Source: Dermacoccus nishinomiyaensis
Lineage (GTDB): Bacteria > Actinomycetota > Actinomycetes > Actinomycetales > Dermatophilaceae
Assembly: GCF_900447535.1 (NCBI RefSeq)
Contig: NZ_UFXX01000001.1
Coordinates: 558,001 to 622,000 of the forward strand
Length of the DNA stretch: 64,000 bases
Direction of reading: 5' to 3'
The translations under genes were made by a program, and so were the position numbers. The notes under the pieces are model-generated. The model was not told where the DNA came from. It ran no database searches and was given only the letters and a program-made list of their open reading frames with translations. The number at the start of each line of letters is the position of its first letter. Within the stretch, counting starts at the first letter, position 1. This document shows positions 48,351 through 56,873 of this stretch, one piece after another.

Positions 48351-49216
48351 CAGCGGGTCTCCGTGATCTCCGGGCCGCGCTCGAGGGGGCCGACGGTGGG
48401 GGCGTCGGTGTGCTGCTCGTGCTCCTGCGCGCTCGCCTGAGCCTGCGCCATGAGCTCGGGCGGCAACGTCAGTTCGAGCAGTTCGCGCGGGGCGCGCGGG
48501 TCGGAACCACGGTGCACGACGACGGTGCGGACGAACTCCATCGCGCGGGATGCGGCCTCGTCGTCAATGGCTGCGTCACCGGAGAGGACGGCGCGCAGGA
48601 ACCAGCGCGGGCCGTCGACGCCGACGAACCGAGCCGGCGAGAACGTCGTGCGTCCGTCGGGTCCCTGGCTGGGCATCCGCACGCGCAGTTCCGTGCCGAG
48701 CGGCCCGTCGACCTCCTCGGCCGTGCCTCCGCCGGCGACGATCGCCTCGGCGATCTCGCGCCGGATGCCGTACCAGACGCCCGTCGTCTTGGGCGCGGCG
48801 AACACCTGCAACTGCACCGCGGACGTGCCGGCCTCGCCGAAGACGGCCGTCATGCCCGTGAGGGTCTGGGACGTCTCGTCGACGTCGAGACGCAGCTCGA
48901 TGTCCTCGGTCGGCACGAGGCGCAGCGAACCGAAGTCCATCTCATCGCGCGTCGGGGCCGAGGCGGAGTCGTAGGGGCCGTCGCTCAGGTCGACCTCCTC
49001 CCGCGGACGCAGCTTCGAACGGCGTCGGCGCACAGCCTCGTCGTCCTCGGCGCTCGGCTCGTCGACGTCGACAGCGTCGGCATCGAGGTCGCCGGCGTCG
49101 AGGTCATCAACATCCGTGGAAGCGTCGTCAGCGGGCGTGGTCGGTTCGACCTCTTCGCTCGTCGCAGCGTCCTGCGCCGCGTCGGCGCCCTTCTTGCGTC
49201 GTCCGAAAACGGCCAT
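48350..49216 (-). CDS. DUF3710 family protein
   Basis: 288 residues, soluble. N-terminal GRRKKG is followed by about 50 acidic residues (DDLDAGDLDADAVDVDEPS), then the conserved domain with DFGSLRLVPTEDIELRLDVD, TSAVQLQVFAAPKTTGVWYG and FVGVDGPRWFLRAVLSGDAA. Function unknown; nearly always beside dut in actinobacteria. ATG 49216 is chosen since the upstream GTG lies inside the dut stop. Confidence 0.9.
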   Translation of the reverse strand: MAVFGRRKKGADAAQDAATSEEVEPTTPADDASTDVDDLDAGDLDADAVDVDEPSAEDDEAVRRRRSKLRPREEVDLSDGPYDSASAPTRDEMDFGSLRLVPTEDIELRLDVDETSQTLTGMTAVFGEAGTSAVQLQVFAAPKTTGVWYGIRREIAEAIVAGGGTAEEVDGPLGTELRVRMPSQGPDGRTTFSPARFVGVDGPRWFLRAVLSGDAAIDDEAASRAMEFVRTVVVHRGSDPRAPRELLELTLPPELMAQAQASAQEHEQHTDAPTVGPLERGPEITETR

Positions 49217-49218
49217 GT

Positions 49219-49704
49219 TCACTTTCCCTCTCGCTGGGGCGCGCGCCCTGTGTCGAAACCACCGCTGGAGCCGTGGCCGGATTCACCGCGTTGCGTGCTC
49301 GTCAGCGATTCCACGTGCTCGAACACCACGTGCTCGACGCGCTGGATGACGAGCTGGGCGATGCGATCGCCGCGTGAGATCGTGAAGGACTCGCGCGCGT
49401 CGGTGTTGATGAGGTTGACCTGGATCTCGCCGCGATACCCCGAGTCGACGACGCCCGGTGCGTTGAGCACCGTGATGCCGTGGCGCGCCGCGAGCCCCGA
49501 GCGGGGGTGCACGAAACCGGCCCAGCCAGGCGGCAGTGCGAGCGCGACGCCCGTCGGGACGAGCGCACGGTGGCCGGGCGCGAGCGTCAGGCCGATGCGG
49601 GCACGCAGGTCGGCGCCCGCATCGCCGTCGTAGGCGTAGGCGAGCGGCTCGAGACCGGCGTCGAGCTGGAGCACCTCGACGTGCAGGGCTTCGGCGGCAC
49701 GCAT
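49219..49704 (-). CDS. dut: dUTP diphosphatase
   Basis: 161 residues, trimeric dUTPase family. Hydrolyses dUTP to dUMP and diphosphate, preventing uracil incorporation into DNA. All five motifs are present: DAGADLRA, HPRSGLAARHG, NAPGVVDSGYRGEIQV with the catalytic Asp, RGDRIAQLVIQ and RGESGHGSSGGFD. ATG 49704 immediately follows the DUF4193 stop (2-bp gap) and is preferred to an extension inside that gene. Confidence 0.96.
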   Translation of the reverse strand: MRAAEALHVEVLQLDAGLEPLAYAYDGDAGADLRARIGLTLAPGHRALVPTGVALALPPGWAGFVHPRSGLAARHGITVLNAPGVVDSGYRGEIQVNLINTDARESFTISRGDRIAQLVIQRVEHVVFEHVESLTSTQRGESGHGSSGGFDTGRAPQREGK

Positions 49705-49706
49705 CC

Positions 49707-50003
49707 TCAGGCGCAGTCGCTGCAGACCGGCAGGCCGCCGTCTTCCTCGGCGAGCTGGCTGCGGTGGTGGACGAGGAAGCACTTGCTGCAGGTGAACTCG
49801 TCGGCCTGACGCGGCAGGACTCGGACGGACAGCTCTTCGCCGGACAGGTCGGCTCCCGGCAGCTCGAAGCCTTCGGCGTGCTCGGTCTCGTCGACGTCGA
49901 CGCTGCCGGACGACTTGTCGGTGCGCCGGGACTTCAGCTCCTCGATCGAATCCTCGTTGACGTCGTCGTCGTTCTTGCGGGGGGCATCGTAATCAGTTGC
50001 CAT
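49707..50003 (-). CDS. DUF4193 family zinc-ribbon-like protein
   Basis: 98 residues, small acidic protein of the actinobacterial DUF4193 family. The N-terminus MATDYDAPRKNDDDVNEDSI is typical, and the C-terminus has two CxxC pairs (FTCSKCFLV and PVCSDCA), a likely zinc knuckle. Function unknown; the genome neighbourhood with dut is conserved. Confidence 0.9.
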   Translation of the reverse strand: MATDYDAPRKNDDDVNEDSIEELKSRRTDKSSGSVDVDETEHAEGFELPGADLSGEELSVRVLPRQADEFTCSKCFLVHHRSQLAEEDGGLPVCSDCA

Positions 50004-50102
50004 CAGTGTTCTTTCTTCGCTACGTGCGTGAGGGTGGGCGAAGCGCCCCCATCACTTGATTCCCCGCTGTAACGCGCGGCTGAGCCATTTTGTGCCCGCA
50101 TA

Positions 50103-50981
50103 CTAACGCGCCGCGGGGAAAAGGCAACCGCGAAGCGCCTCGTGAATCTTCGGGGTCGACGCGACGGCCATGGTCTTACCCGCGGGTAGCCCGGGCATGC
50201 CGCTCATGAGAGCGCCCGCCTCGGTTGCGATGACCTGGCCTGCGGCCTGATCCCAGGCGTTGATCCCCGACTCGTAGTACGCGTCGAGAATGCCCTCGGC
50301 GACGAAGCACAGGTCGATGGCGGCCGCGCCGGCGCGACGCACGTCACGCACCCGCGGCAGCAGCGATGCGAGCATCTGCCCCTGCTCGCGGCGTTTGTCG
50401 GCCTCGTAGCCGAACCCGGTGCCGACGAGGGCAAGCTCGAGCCGCTTGCACCCGCTGACGGCGAGCGGGCGTCGCCGTCCCGCCCGGTCGACGACCTCGG
50501 CGCCCTGGCCGTGGCCCGCGACGTACGTGCGATCCAGCTCCGGAGCCGCGACGGCGCCCGCGACCGGCAGCCACGCGCCCTCGCGGGCGGTGTCGCCGAC
50601 GCACACGGCGACGGAGACGGCGTAGAACGGGTGGCCGTAGAGGTAGTTGACGGTGCCGTCGATCGGGTCGATGACCCACGTCAGCCCGGACGTGCCGGCG
50701 CTCGCTCCGTCCTCCTCACCGAGGATGGCGTCGTCGGGGCGCGCCGCGGCGATGCGCGCGCGCAGCAGTTCTTCGCTGCGACGGTCCATGACGGTGACGA
50801 CGTCGACCTCGCTCGACTTCGTGTCGGCGACGCCGAGCGCGTCGGGGCGTTCGTCGACGATGAGCTCGCCCGCCTCGCGCGCGAGGTCGAACGCGAGATC
50901 GCGCAACACGCGCACCGTCGCGTCATCCGGCACGAGGTGCGTCAGCGCGCCGAGGCCGTGCCCGCCGGCCTGTTCGCTCAC
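50103..50981 (-). CDS. Inositol monophosphatase family protein
   Basis: 292 residues. Li+-sensitive phosphatase fold: ILGEEDGASAG (metal-binding Glu pair), WVIDPIDGTVNYLYGHPFYA (DPxDGT motif) and GINAWDQAAGQVIATEAGA (WDxAAG motif). May act on inositol phosphate for phosphatidylinositol synthesis or on related sugar phosphates. GTG 50981 follows the hemH stop by 4 bp; the frame runs upstream only through hemH. Confidence 0.92.
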   Translation of the reverse strand: MSEQAGGHGLGALTHLVPDDATVRVLRDLAFDLAREAGELIVDERPDALGVADTKSSEVDVVTVMDRRSEELLRARIAAARPDDAILGEEDGASAGTSGLTWVIDPIDGTVNYLYGHPFYAVSVAVCVGDTAREGAWLPVAGAVAAPELDRTYVAGHGQGAEVVDRAGRRRPLAVSGCKRLELALVGTGFGYEADKRREQGQMLASLLPRVRDVRRAGAAAIDLCFVAEGILDAYYESGINAWDQAAGQVIATEAGALMSGMPGLPAGKTMAVASTPKIHEALRGCLFPAAR

Positions 50982-50985
50982 CGCG

Positions 50986-52104
50986 TCAGTCCCGGCCGCA
51001 CAGCGCCGGCTTCGCGGCGCGCAGGTTGGGGCAGCAGCCGGGTTCGCAGACGCTGGGTCGCGCCTCGCCGGGCCACGCGGGGTGCTCGGGCGATTCGCCG
51101 CGTGTCTCCGCGGCGCGTTCCTCGAGCAGGTCGACGAGGCCATGGACGAACTCGGGGTCGACGCCGACCGTCGGCACGCGACGCATCGTCAGCCCCAGGC
51201 GCTCGGCGGTCTCGGCGGCCTCGGTGTCGAGGTCGAACGCGACCTCCATGTGGTCGGAGACGAACCCGATCGGCGCGACCACGACGTGCGTCACACCGCG
51301 CTCGGCGAGGTTCTCGAGGTGGTCGTTGATGTCCGGTTCGAGCCACGGCTGCGACGGCGGGCCCGAACGCGAGCAGTACACGAGCGCACCTTCGAGCTCG
51401 CGTGACAGCGTCGCGTTGGCCTCCGAGAGGATCGCCGCGCCCAGCTCGTCGTGCTGCTGCCAGTACAGGTTGCCGTCGCCGTCACCGGGGCCGGAGGTGT
51501 CGTCCATCGCGAGCGGGATCGAGTGGGTGACGAACACGACCTGTACCTGCTCGTCGGGAACGCCCGCGAACTCACGCAGGGCGTCCGTCACGAGGCGCGT
51601 GTTGGTGCGCGCGAAGCTCGGGTGCGTCGCGAACTGACGCACCTTGTCGATGCTCAAGGCGCCCTCGGGGACGCTGCCGTCCTCGGACAGCTCGTGCGAG
51701 GCCGCCGCGAGATCCTCACGGTACTGACGGCACGAACTGTAGGAGGAGTAAGCGCTCGTCGTCAGCGTGACGACGCGGCGCGCGCCGTCGGCGTACGCCT
51801 CGCGCAGCGTGTCGGCGAGGAACGGTTCGGAGTTGCGGTTGCCCCACACGATCGGCGTCGTGATGCCGCGACGCTCGAACTCGGCGCGCAGCGCCGCGAT
51901 GAGGGCACGGTTCTGATCGTTGATGGGGCTGCGCCCACCCATGATCTCGTAGTGGTGCGCGACGTCGGCGAGCCGCTCGTCGGGGATGCCGCGCCCGGCC
52001 GTCACGCGGCGCAGGAACGGCATGATCTCGTCGGCCTTCTCAGGGCCGCCGAACGACGCGAGCAGCACCGCGTCGTAGGGCTCGAGGGCGTTCGCTTCGG
52101 TCAT
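50986..52104 (-). CDS. hemH: Ferrochelatase (coproporphyrin ferrochelatase, CpfC)
   Basis: 372 residues. Inserts Fe2+ into coproporphyrin III, the step between HemY and HemQ of this window. AVLLASFGGPEKADEIMPFL begins the fold; VFVTHSIPLAMDDTSG holds the conserved His; YCSRSGPPSQPWLEPDI and VVAPIGFVSDHMEVAFDLDT carry the second-site residues. The C-terminal tail CEPGCCPNLRAAKPALCG contains a Cys cluster like that binding a [2Fe-2S] centre in other actinobacterial enzymes. ATG 52104 overlaps the upstream TRIC gene by 4 bp. Confidence 0.95.
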   Translation of the reverse strand: MTEANALEPYDAVLLASFGGPEKADEIMPFLRRVTAGRGIPDERLADVAHHYEIMGGRSPINDQNRALIAALRAEFERRGITTPIVWGNRNSEPFLADTLREAYADGARRVVTLTTSAYSSYSSCRQYREDLAAASHELSEDGSVPEGALSIDKVRQFATHPSFARTNTRLVTDALREFAGVPDEQVQVVFVTHSIPLAMDDTSGPGDGDGNLYWQQHDELGAAILSEANATLSRELEGALVYCSRSGPPSQPWLEPDINDHLENLAERGVTHVVVAPIGFVSDHMEVAFDLDTEAAETAERLGLTMRRVPTVGVDPEFVHGLVDLLEERAAETRGESPEHPAWPGEARPSVCEPGCCPNLRAAKPALCGRD

Positions 52105-52739
52105 GGGCGATCTCCTGTTCGAAGGGGCTGCGGCGCGTTGAGGTCGAGGATGACGGCCACGATGCGCAGCACGAAGACGATGACGACGCAGCACCACAGT
52201 ACGGGCACGCTGTAGTGGTGGCTCTCGTGGGCCACGACGACGAGGGACGAACCGAGCAGCGCCGGCACCGCGTACAACTCGCGGCGCAGCACCTCGGGGA
52301 CCTGGCCGACGATGACGTCACGCATGAGCCCGCCGCCGACGGCCGTCAACACGCCGACGAAGATCGACGTCGTCGCACCCATCCCGTACGACAGCGCCTT
52401 GATCGATCCGGCGACGCAGAACAGGGCGAGGCCCGCGGCGTCGAGGATGCGCACGAGGCGCGCGATGCGGCTCACCTCGGGGTGCAGGACGAACGCACAG
52501 ATGCCGGCGAGCACGCAGACGCCCATGAGGCGCCAGTCGCTGACGCCGACGGGCGGCGTCTGGCCGATGAGCAGGTCGCGCAGCACCCCGCCGCCGAGGC
52601 CTGACATGCCGGCGAGGACGATGACGCCGAGTACGTCGAGGCGTTTGCGCACCCCGACGAGCCCGCCCGACAGGGCGAAGACGAAGACGCCGACGAGGTC
52701 GAGGACGAGCTGCAACGAGTGGCTTTGCGTGAGCACCAT
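52101..52739 (-). CDS. TRIC-type cation channel family membrane protein (UPF0126)
   Basis: 212 residues with about seven helices in two repeats: LVGVFVFALSGGLVGVRKRL and GLGGGVLRDLLIGQTPPVGV in the first, DAAGLALFCVAGSIKAL and AVGGGLMRDVIVGQVPEVLR in the second. The paired GGGxxRD motifs are diagnostic for prokaryotic TRIC channels. Likely a monovalent cation channel. First gene of the compact minus-strand operon running to DUF3159. Confidence 0.92.
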   Translation of the reverse strand: MVLTQSHSLQLVLDLVGVFVFALSGGLVGVRKRLDVLGVIVLAGMSGLGGGVLRDLLIGQTPPVGVSDWRLMGVCVLAGICAFVLHPEVSRIARLVRILDAAGLALFCVAGSIKALSYGMGATTSIFVGVLTAVGGGLMRDVIVGQVPEVLRRELYAVPALLGSSLVVVAHESHHYSVPVLWCCVVIVFVLRIVAVILDLNAPQPLRTGDRP

Positions 52740-52838
52740 GGCAGGCGACACGCTATCGCGGGCGGGGCGGCCTCCCGGAATCGTTCGTGGGAGCATGGCA
52801 GGGTAACGCCCAAGGTCTGGTTACGGATGGAGTTCGTC

Positions 52839-54542
52839 GTGCAGGAATTGCGTTTGGTGGGGGTCGCGGAAGACGGGGCGAACCTCCTGCTCGCCGACAG
52901 TGACGGCGGGCGCTTCACCCTCGCCATCACCGACGAGTTGCGCACGACGATCCGGCGCGATCGTCGTGAGCCGGCCAGCGCCGACGGCCAGGCCAAGCAG
53001 GAGAACCCGCTGCGTCCGCGCGACGTGCAGGGCCTCATCCGCGGCGGCGTGCCGCTCGAGGAGATCGCCGAGCGCGCCGGCTGGTCGCTCGAGAAGGTGC
53101 AGCGCTACGAGGGCCCGATCCGCGCCGAGCGCGACTACGTCTCCGAACTTGCCCAGAGGGTGCAACTGTTCGGTCGCGGTGAGACGACGACGCTTCGCGA
53201 GCGCGCCGACCGCCGTCTCGCCGAACGCGGCGTCGAGGCCGAGCGCGTCGTGTGGGACAGCTGGAAGAACGACGACACGCACTGGACCGTCATCGTGCGT
53301 TTCCCCGCAGGCGGCCGTCAGCGCGAGGCGACGTGGCTGTTCGACCCGGTCAACCGCGCGCTGCGCACCGTCGACGACGAGGCCCGCTGGCTCGGCGGCG
53401 ACGAGATCGCCGCGGCCGACGAGGACTCGCCGGAGCGTCAGAAGGCCGCCGCCCGCAAGGGCGGCGCCCGCACGCACCGTGACGCGCCCGTCTACGACGT
53501 CGAGGCCGAAGGTGGCCTCGCCGACGCCCAGGACCCGCACCTCGGTGCGCGCCTGTCACCCTCCGACCCGCGCGCCGGCGCCGGTGACCTCACCGCGTCG
53601 ATGCGCGCACGTCAGGCCAGCCGCGGCCGTGGCCGCTCGTCGTCGCAGCGTTCGAGCGGCGGCGCGGGCACGACGTCGGCGACGTCACGGGCCACCCAGT
53701 TGCCGGCGTCGATGGCACCGACCGAACGCACCGAGCGCATCGACGTGGGCACGACTCCCCCGCCGCTGCCCTCTCACCCGCGTCCCGAAGAACTCAGCGA
53801 ATCCGGCGACGAGTCGCGTGAGGCGCCCGTGAATACCGCTGGGGGCGAACGTGATTCGTCGGGTCGTGACGGCGGCGCCGTCACGAGCGATGCGGTGACG
53901 ACGAGTGCCGCGGGTTCTGGTGCCGACGCTCGGGGCGTGACCGGCGCGAGCGACGACGACTCGCACGCCGGCGCGCAGAGTGACGACACGAACAGCGAGA
54001 CGCCGCGCCATGAAGACGTCGACGAGGCGTCCGGCAAGGCCGCGCGCGGCTCCCGTCGTCGCAAGTCGCGCCGCCCGCGCGCCCGCGTCGAACAGGCATC
54101 TGTGCGTGGCGCACTGCGCGATGACGACGACGAGCACGACGAGTCGCTCTTCGGCGAACTGCCCGGCCACCACGACGGTGGCGACGTCTACGAGGACGAT
54201 GCCATCGACGCGGAGCACGACGGCGAACACGAGTTCGATGACGTCGCGTCCGACTCGTCCGCGGAATTCGACGACGAGGTAGCGGCACAGGCCGAGAACG
54301 AGTCTTCCGACGATGCCGAGATGAGCGCGTCGGCGGCCCACGAGGAAACCTCCGGCACCGACACCCGCGAAGCTGCGCCGACGAAGAACGACACCACATC
54401 GAGGGACGCGTCGTCGAAGGACACCTCGAAGGGCGCCTCGCCCGCGGTGCCGCCGCGCGCGAGTCAGAGCCGCAAGAGCTCGCGTCCGAGCGTGCCGAGC
54501 TGGGACGACATCATGTTCGGGGGCCGCGGCCCCAAGAAGTGA
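52839..54542 (+). CDS. sepH: Septation protein SepH
   Basis: 567 residues. The N-terminal DUF3071 domain (QELRLVGVAEDGANLLLADS, RPRDVQGLIRGGVPLEEIAE with its helix-turn-helix-like core, and YEGPIRAERDYVSELAQ) is followed by a long acidic, Ser/Asp-rich low-complexity region and a basic patch near the C-terminus. SepH binds FtsZ and stimulates filament assembly during cell division in Streptomyces and mycobacteria. GTG 52839 with GGAG 6 bp upstream gives the expected short N-terminus; ATG 52827 is a 4-codon alternative. The last 32 bp overlap the 3' end of the convergent MFS gene. Confidence 0.9.
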   Translation: MQELRLVGVAEDGANLLLADSDGGRFTLAITDELRTTIRRDRREPASADGQAKQENPLRPRDVQGLIRGGVPLEEIAERAGWSLEKVQRYEGPIRAERDYVSELAQRVQLFGRGETTTLRERADRRLAERGVEAERVVWDSWKNDDTHWTVIVRFPAGGRQREATWLFDPVNRALRTVDDEARWLGGDEIAAADEDSPERQKAAARKGGARTHRDAPVYDVEAEGGLADAQDPHLGARLSPSDPRAGAGDLTASMRARQASRGRGRSSSQRSSGGAGTTSATSRATQLPASMAPTERTERIDVGTTPPPLPSHPRPEELSESGDESREAPVNTAGGERDSSGRDGGAVTSDAVTTSAAGSGADARGVTGASDDDSHAGAQSDDTNSETPRHEDVDEASGKAARGSRRRKSRRPRARVEQASVRGALRDDDDEHDESLFGELPGHHDGGDVYEDDAIDAEHDGEHEFDDVASDSSAEFDDEVAAQAENESSDDAEMSASAAHEETSGTDTREAAPTKNDTTSRDASSKDTSKGASPAVPPRASQSRKSSRPSVPSWDDIMFGGRGPKK

Positions 54543-56130
54543 GGCGCGGACCGCGCCCTGCGTTCCATGCGACGACGAGTGCGGTCCACGTCAGCAGCAC
54601 GACCGCGGCGGCGTACATGCCGATCGTCGCGTCGGTCGGGATGATGCAGGCGAAGATGCCGCCGAGCACCCACGCGAGCTGCAGCACCGTCTCCGATCGC
54701 GCGAAGGCGCTGGTGCGCACGGCCTCGGCGAGATGGTCCTGGATCAGCGTGTCGAGCGCCAGTTTGCCGAGCGCCTGCCCGAGGCCGGCGACGAGCCCGA
54801 CGATGACGGCCGTCATGAGATCGAAGTGCACCGCGGCGACGACGACGGCCGCGGTGTCCGCGAGCAGGCACGCGAGGATGACGACGCGCGGCGCGAGCGC
54901 GCGCACGACAGCTCCGGCAACGGAACCGAGCGCGTTGCCGATGGCGGCGGCGCCGACGACGATGGCGAGCAGCGTCGTCACCTTGTCCTCCCACCCGGGC
55001 AGCGGATGGGTCTTCATGAGGAACGCCATGAACATCGTGAGGAAGCCGCTGACCCAGCGCAGCCCGGTGTTCGTGCGCAGCGCAGCGACGACGGCGGGCG
55101 GCATCGTCAGCTTCGGGGCGCGCAGTGAACCGTCGTGGCGGTCGGAGTCGATGTTCGCCGGCAGCAGGATGGCGAGGATGGTGCCGAACACGAACAGCAG
55201 GAACGCGGCGCGGAACGCCCACGTCGCCCCGAACAGCGCGGCCGCGCCACCGGCGAGCGGGCCACCGATCGTCGCGCCCGTGACGCCCGCGAGGCTCATG
55301 CGGCTGTTGGCGCGCACGAGGGTCATTCCGTCGGGCAGCAACCGCGGCGTCGCCGATGATCGGGTGACGATGTAGGCCTTGCTCGCGACGAGGATGGCGA
55401 GCGCCGCGGGGAACTGCCAGACGGAGTCGCGTTCGATCGCGTCGGCGAGCACCCAGCACAGGAAGCCGCGCAGCGCGAACGTCGCACCCATCGCCCACCG
55501 ACGACCGTGACGATAGCGGTCGAGCAGCGGTCCGACGAGGGGCGCGACGATGGCGAACGGCAGCATCGTGAGCACGAGGAAGAGCACGACGTGGCTCTTC
55601 GCCTCCCCCGGCTGGGCGGAGATGAACAGCGTCCCGGCGAGTCCGACGGTGACGGCGGCGTCCCCGGCGTTCGACAGCGCGTGCACCTCCATGAGGCGCC
55701 CCAGGCCGCTCTCGCCGGCGCCCTGGGCGTTGCTCGCGCGGCGGGCCGCGCGCAGGGACGCCTTCGTCGCCCCCGCGCTCAGGCGAGCAGCACCACGCAC
55801 GCCCTGGCCGGCGAGGCGCCCCGCGGCGAGTGCGCCACCGGCCATGCGTCGGGCGTTGTCGGATGCGGACGTTCCGGCCGTGCCCTGGGTGGCGTCAGGC
55901 GCCGGGCCGTCCGTCTCGTCGCCTCGATTCGATGCAGCCGCGCGTGCGAGCTCGCGCGTCTCGTCCAGCTCCCCGGCGTCACCGCGCGCGGTCGTCTCGT
56001 CCCACCCGCGGGTGTCATCGTCCGCGGCGGGTCGCCCGGCGCGCCAACTCGGAGCGTACGAACCGCGCGCCCAGTACGGCGTCTTGTCGTCGGCGTCGTC
56101 GTCTCGAGGGCCGGAGCCTGGCGTGGACAT
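54511..56130 (-). CDS. MFS transporter adjacent to sepH
   Basis: 539 residues. A hydrophilic N-terminal region of about 145 residues (Asp/Arg/Ala-rich, RGSYAPSWRAGRPAADDDTR) precedes 11-12 predicted helices beginning at VTVGLAGTLFISAQPG. GPLLDRYRHGRRWAMGATFA is a motif-A-like loop; VTRSSATPRLLPDGMTLVRA is conserved among actinobacterial neighbours of sepH. The substrate is unknown. Six bp separate it from tdk upstream. Its stop region overlaps sepH, so transcripts from the two strands are complementary at their 3' ends. Confidence 0.85.
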   Translation of the reverse strand: MSTPGSGPRDDDADDKTPYWARGSYAPSWRAGRPAADDDTRGWDETTARGDAGELDETRELARAAASNRGDETDGPAPDATQGTAGTSASDNARRMAGGALAAGRLAGQGVRGAARLSAGATKASLRAARRASNAQGAGESGLGRLMEVHALSNAGDAAVTVGLAGTLFISAQPGEAKSHVVLFLVLTMLPFAIVAPLVGPLLDRYRHGRRWAMGATFALRGFLCWVLADAIERDSVWQFPAALAILVASKAYIVTRSSATPRLLPDGMTLVRANSRMSLAGVTGATIGGPLAGGAAALFGATWAFRAAFLLFVFGTILAILLPANIDSDRHDGSLRAPKLTMPPAVVAALRTNTGLRWVSGFLTMFMAFLMKTHPLPGWEDKVTTLLAIVVGAAAIGNALGSVAGAVVRALAPRVVILACLLADTAAVVVAAVHFDLMTAVIVGLVAGLGQALGKLALDTLIQDHLAEAVRTSAFARSETVLQLAWVLGGIFACIIPTDATIGMYAAAVVLLTWTALVVAWNAGRGPRLTSWGRGPRT

Positions 56131-56136
56131 GGCGAC

Positions 56137-56862
56137 TCAGGGGCCTTCGTGTGCCGTCGACGATTCGCCCGCAGGCTCGGACGCGACGAACGTCGAGGCG
56201 GGCACCGGGCAGACGTCGAGGTCGAACGGCATCTGCTGCGCCCCGATCGTGCGCGCGGCATGTGACGTCATCCGACGCATGAAGTGGCGACGACACAGCA
56301 CCTCGTACTCGACGAGCGGCGTCTCGCCCTGGTCGCCGGTGTCGCCGACGACGACCTGCTCGCCCTCGACGACCATCGTGCCGTCGACGACGCGGGCGTT
56401 GTGCGTCGCGCGCTTGCCGCACCAGCACAACGCCTCGACCTGCAGCAGCTGCGTGCGGTCGGCGAGTTCGAACAGGCGACGCGAGCCGGGGAACAGTTGG
56501 GTCTTGAAGTCGGCGGTGATGCCGAACGCGAAGACGTCGACGTCGAGTTCGTCGACGACGCGCGCGAGCTGATCGATCTGCTCGGGCTCGTAGAACTGCA
56601 CCTCGTCGGCGATGACGTAGTCGAGCTCGCCGAGGGTGACGCGCGCGGAGACGGCGAGATCCCACAGGTCGAGGCCGGCGTTCACCTCGAGGGCCTCGCG
56701 GCGCAGGCCGAGGCGGGAGGAGATGACGGCCTCACCGGCGCGGTCGTGCTGGGTGAGGACGATGCCGCGACGGCCGCGCGCGGCATGGTTGTGATCCATC
56801 TGCAGCGCCAGCGTCGACTTGCCGCAATCCATCGTTCCGGTGAAAAACACGAGCTCAGCCAC
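56137..56862 (-). CDS. tdk: Thymidine kinase
   Basis: 241 residues, type II thymidine kinase. ELVFFTGTMDCGKSTLALQM is the P-loop; YVIADEVQFYEPEQIDQLAR holds the catalytic Glu; FGITADFKTQLFPGSRRLFE is the lasso-adjacent segment; ALCWCGKRATHNAR with CRRHF form the structural zinc site. A C-terminal extension of about 35 residues lies beyond the usual end. GTG start; TAGGGT overlapping the upstream stop 8 bp before it might allow internal initiation. Confidence 0.95.
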   Translation of the reverse strand: MAELVFFTGTMDCGKSTLALQMDHNHAARGRRGIVLTQHDRAGEAVISSRLGLRREALEVNAGLDLWDLAVSARVTLGELDYVIADEVQFYEPEQIDQLARVVDELDVDVFAFGITADFKTQLFPGSRRLFELADRTQLLQVEALCWCGKRATHNARVVDGTMVVEGEQVVVGDTGDQGETPLVEYEVLCRRHFMRRMTSHAARTIGAQQMPFDLDVCPVPASTFVASEPAGESSTAHEGP

Positions 56863-56873
56863 GGTTAGTCACC

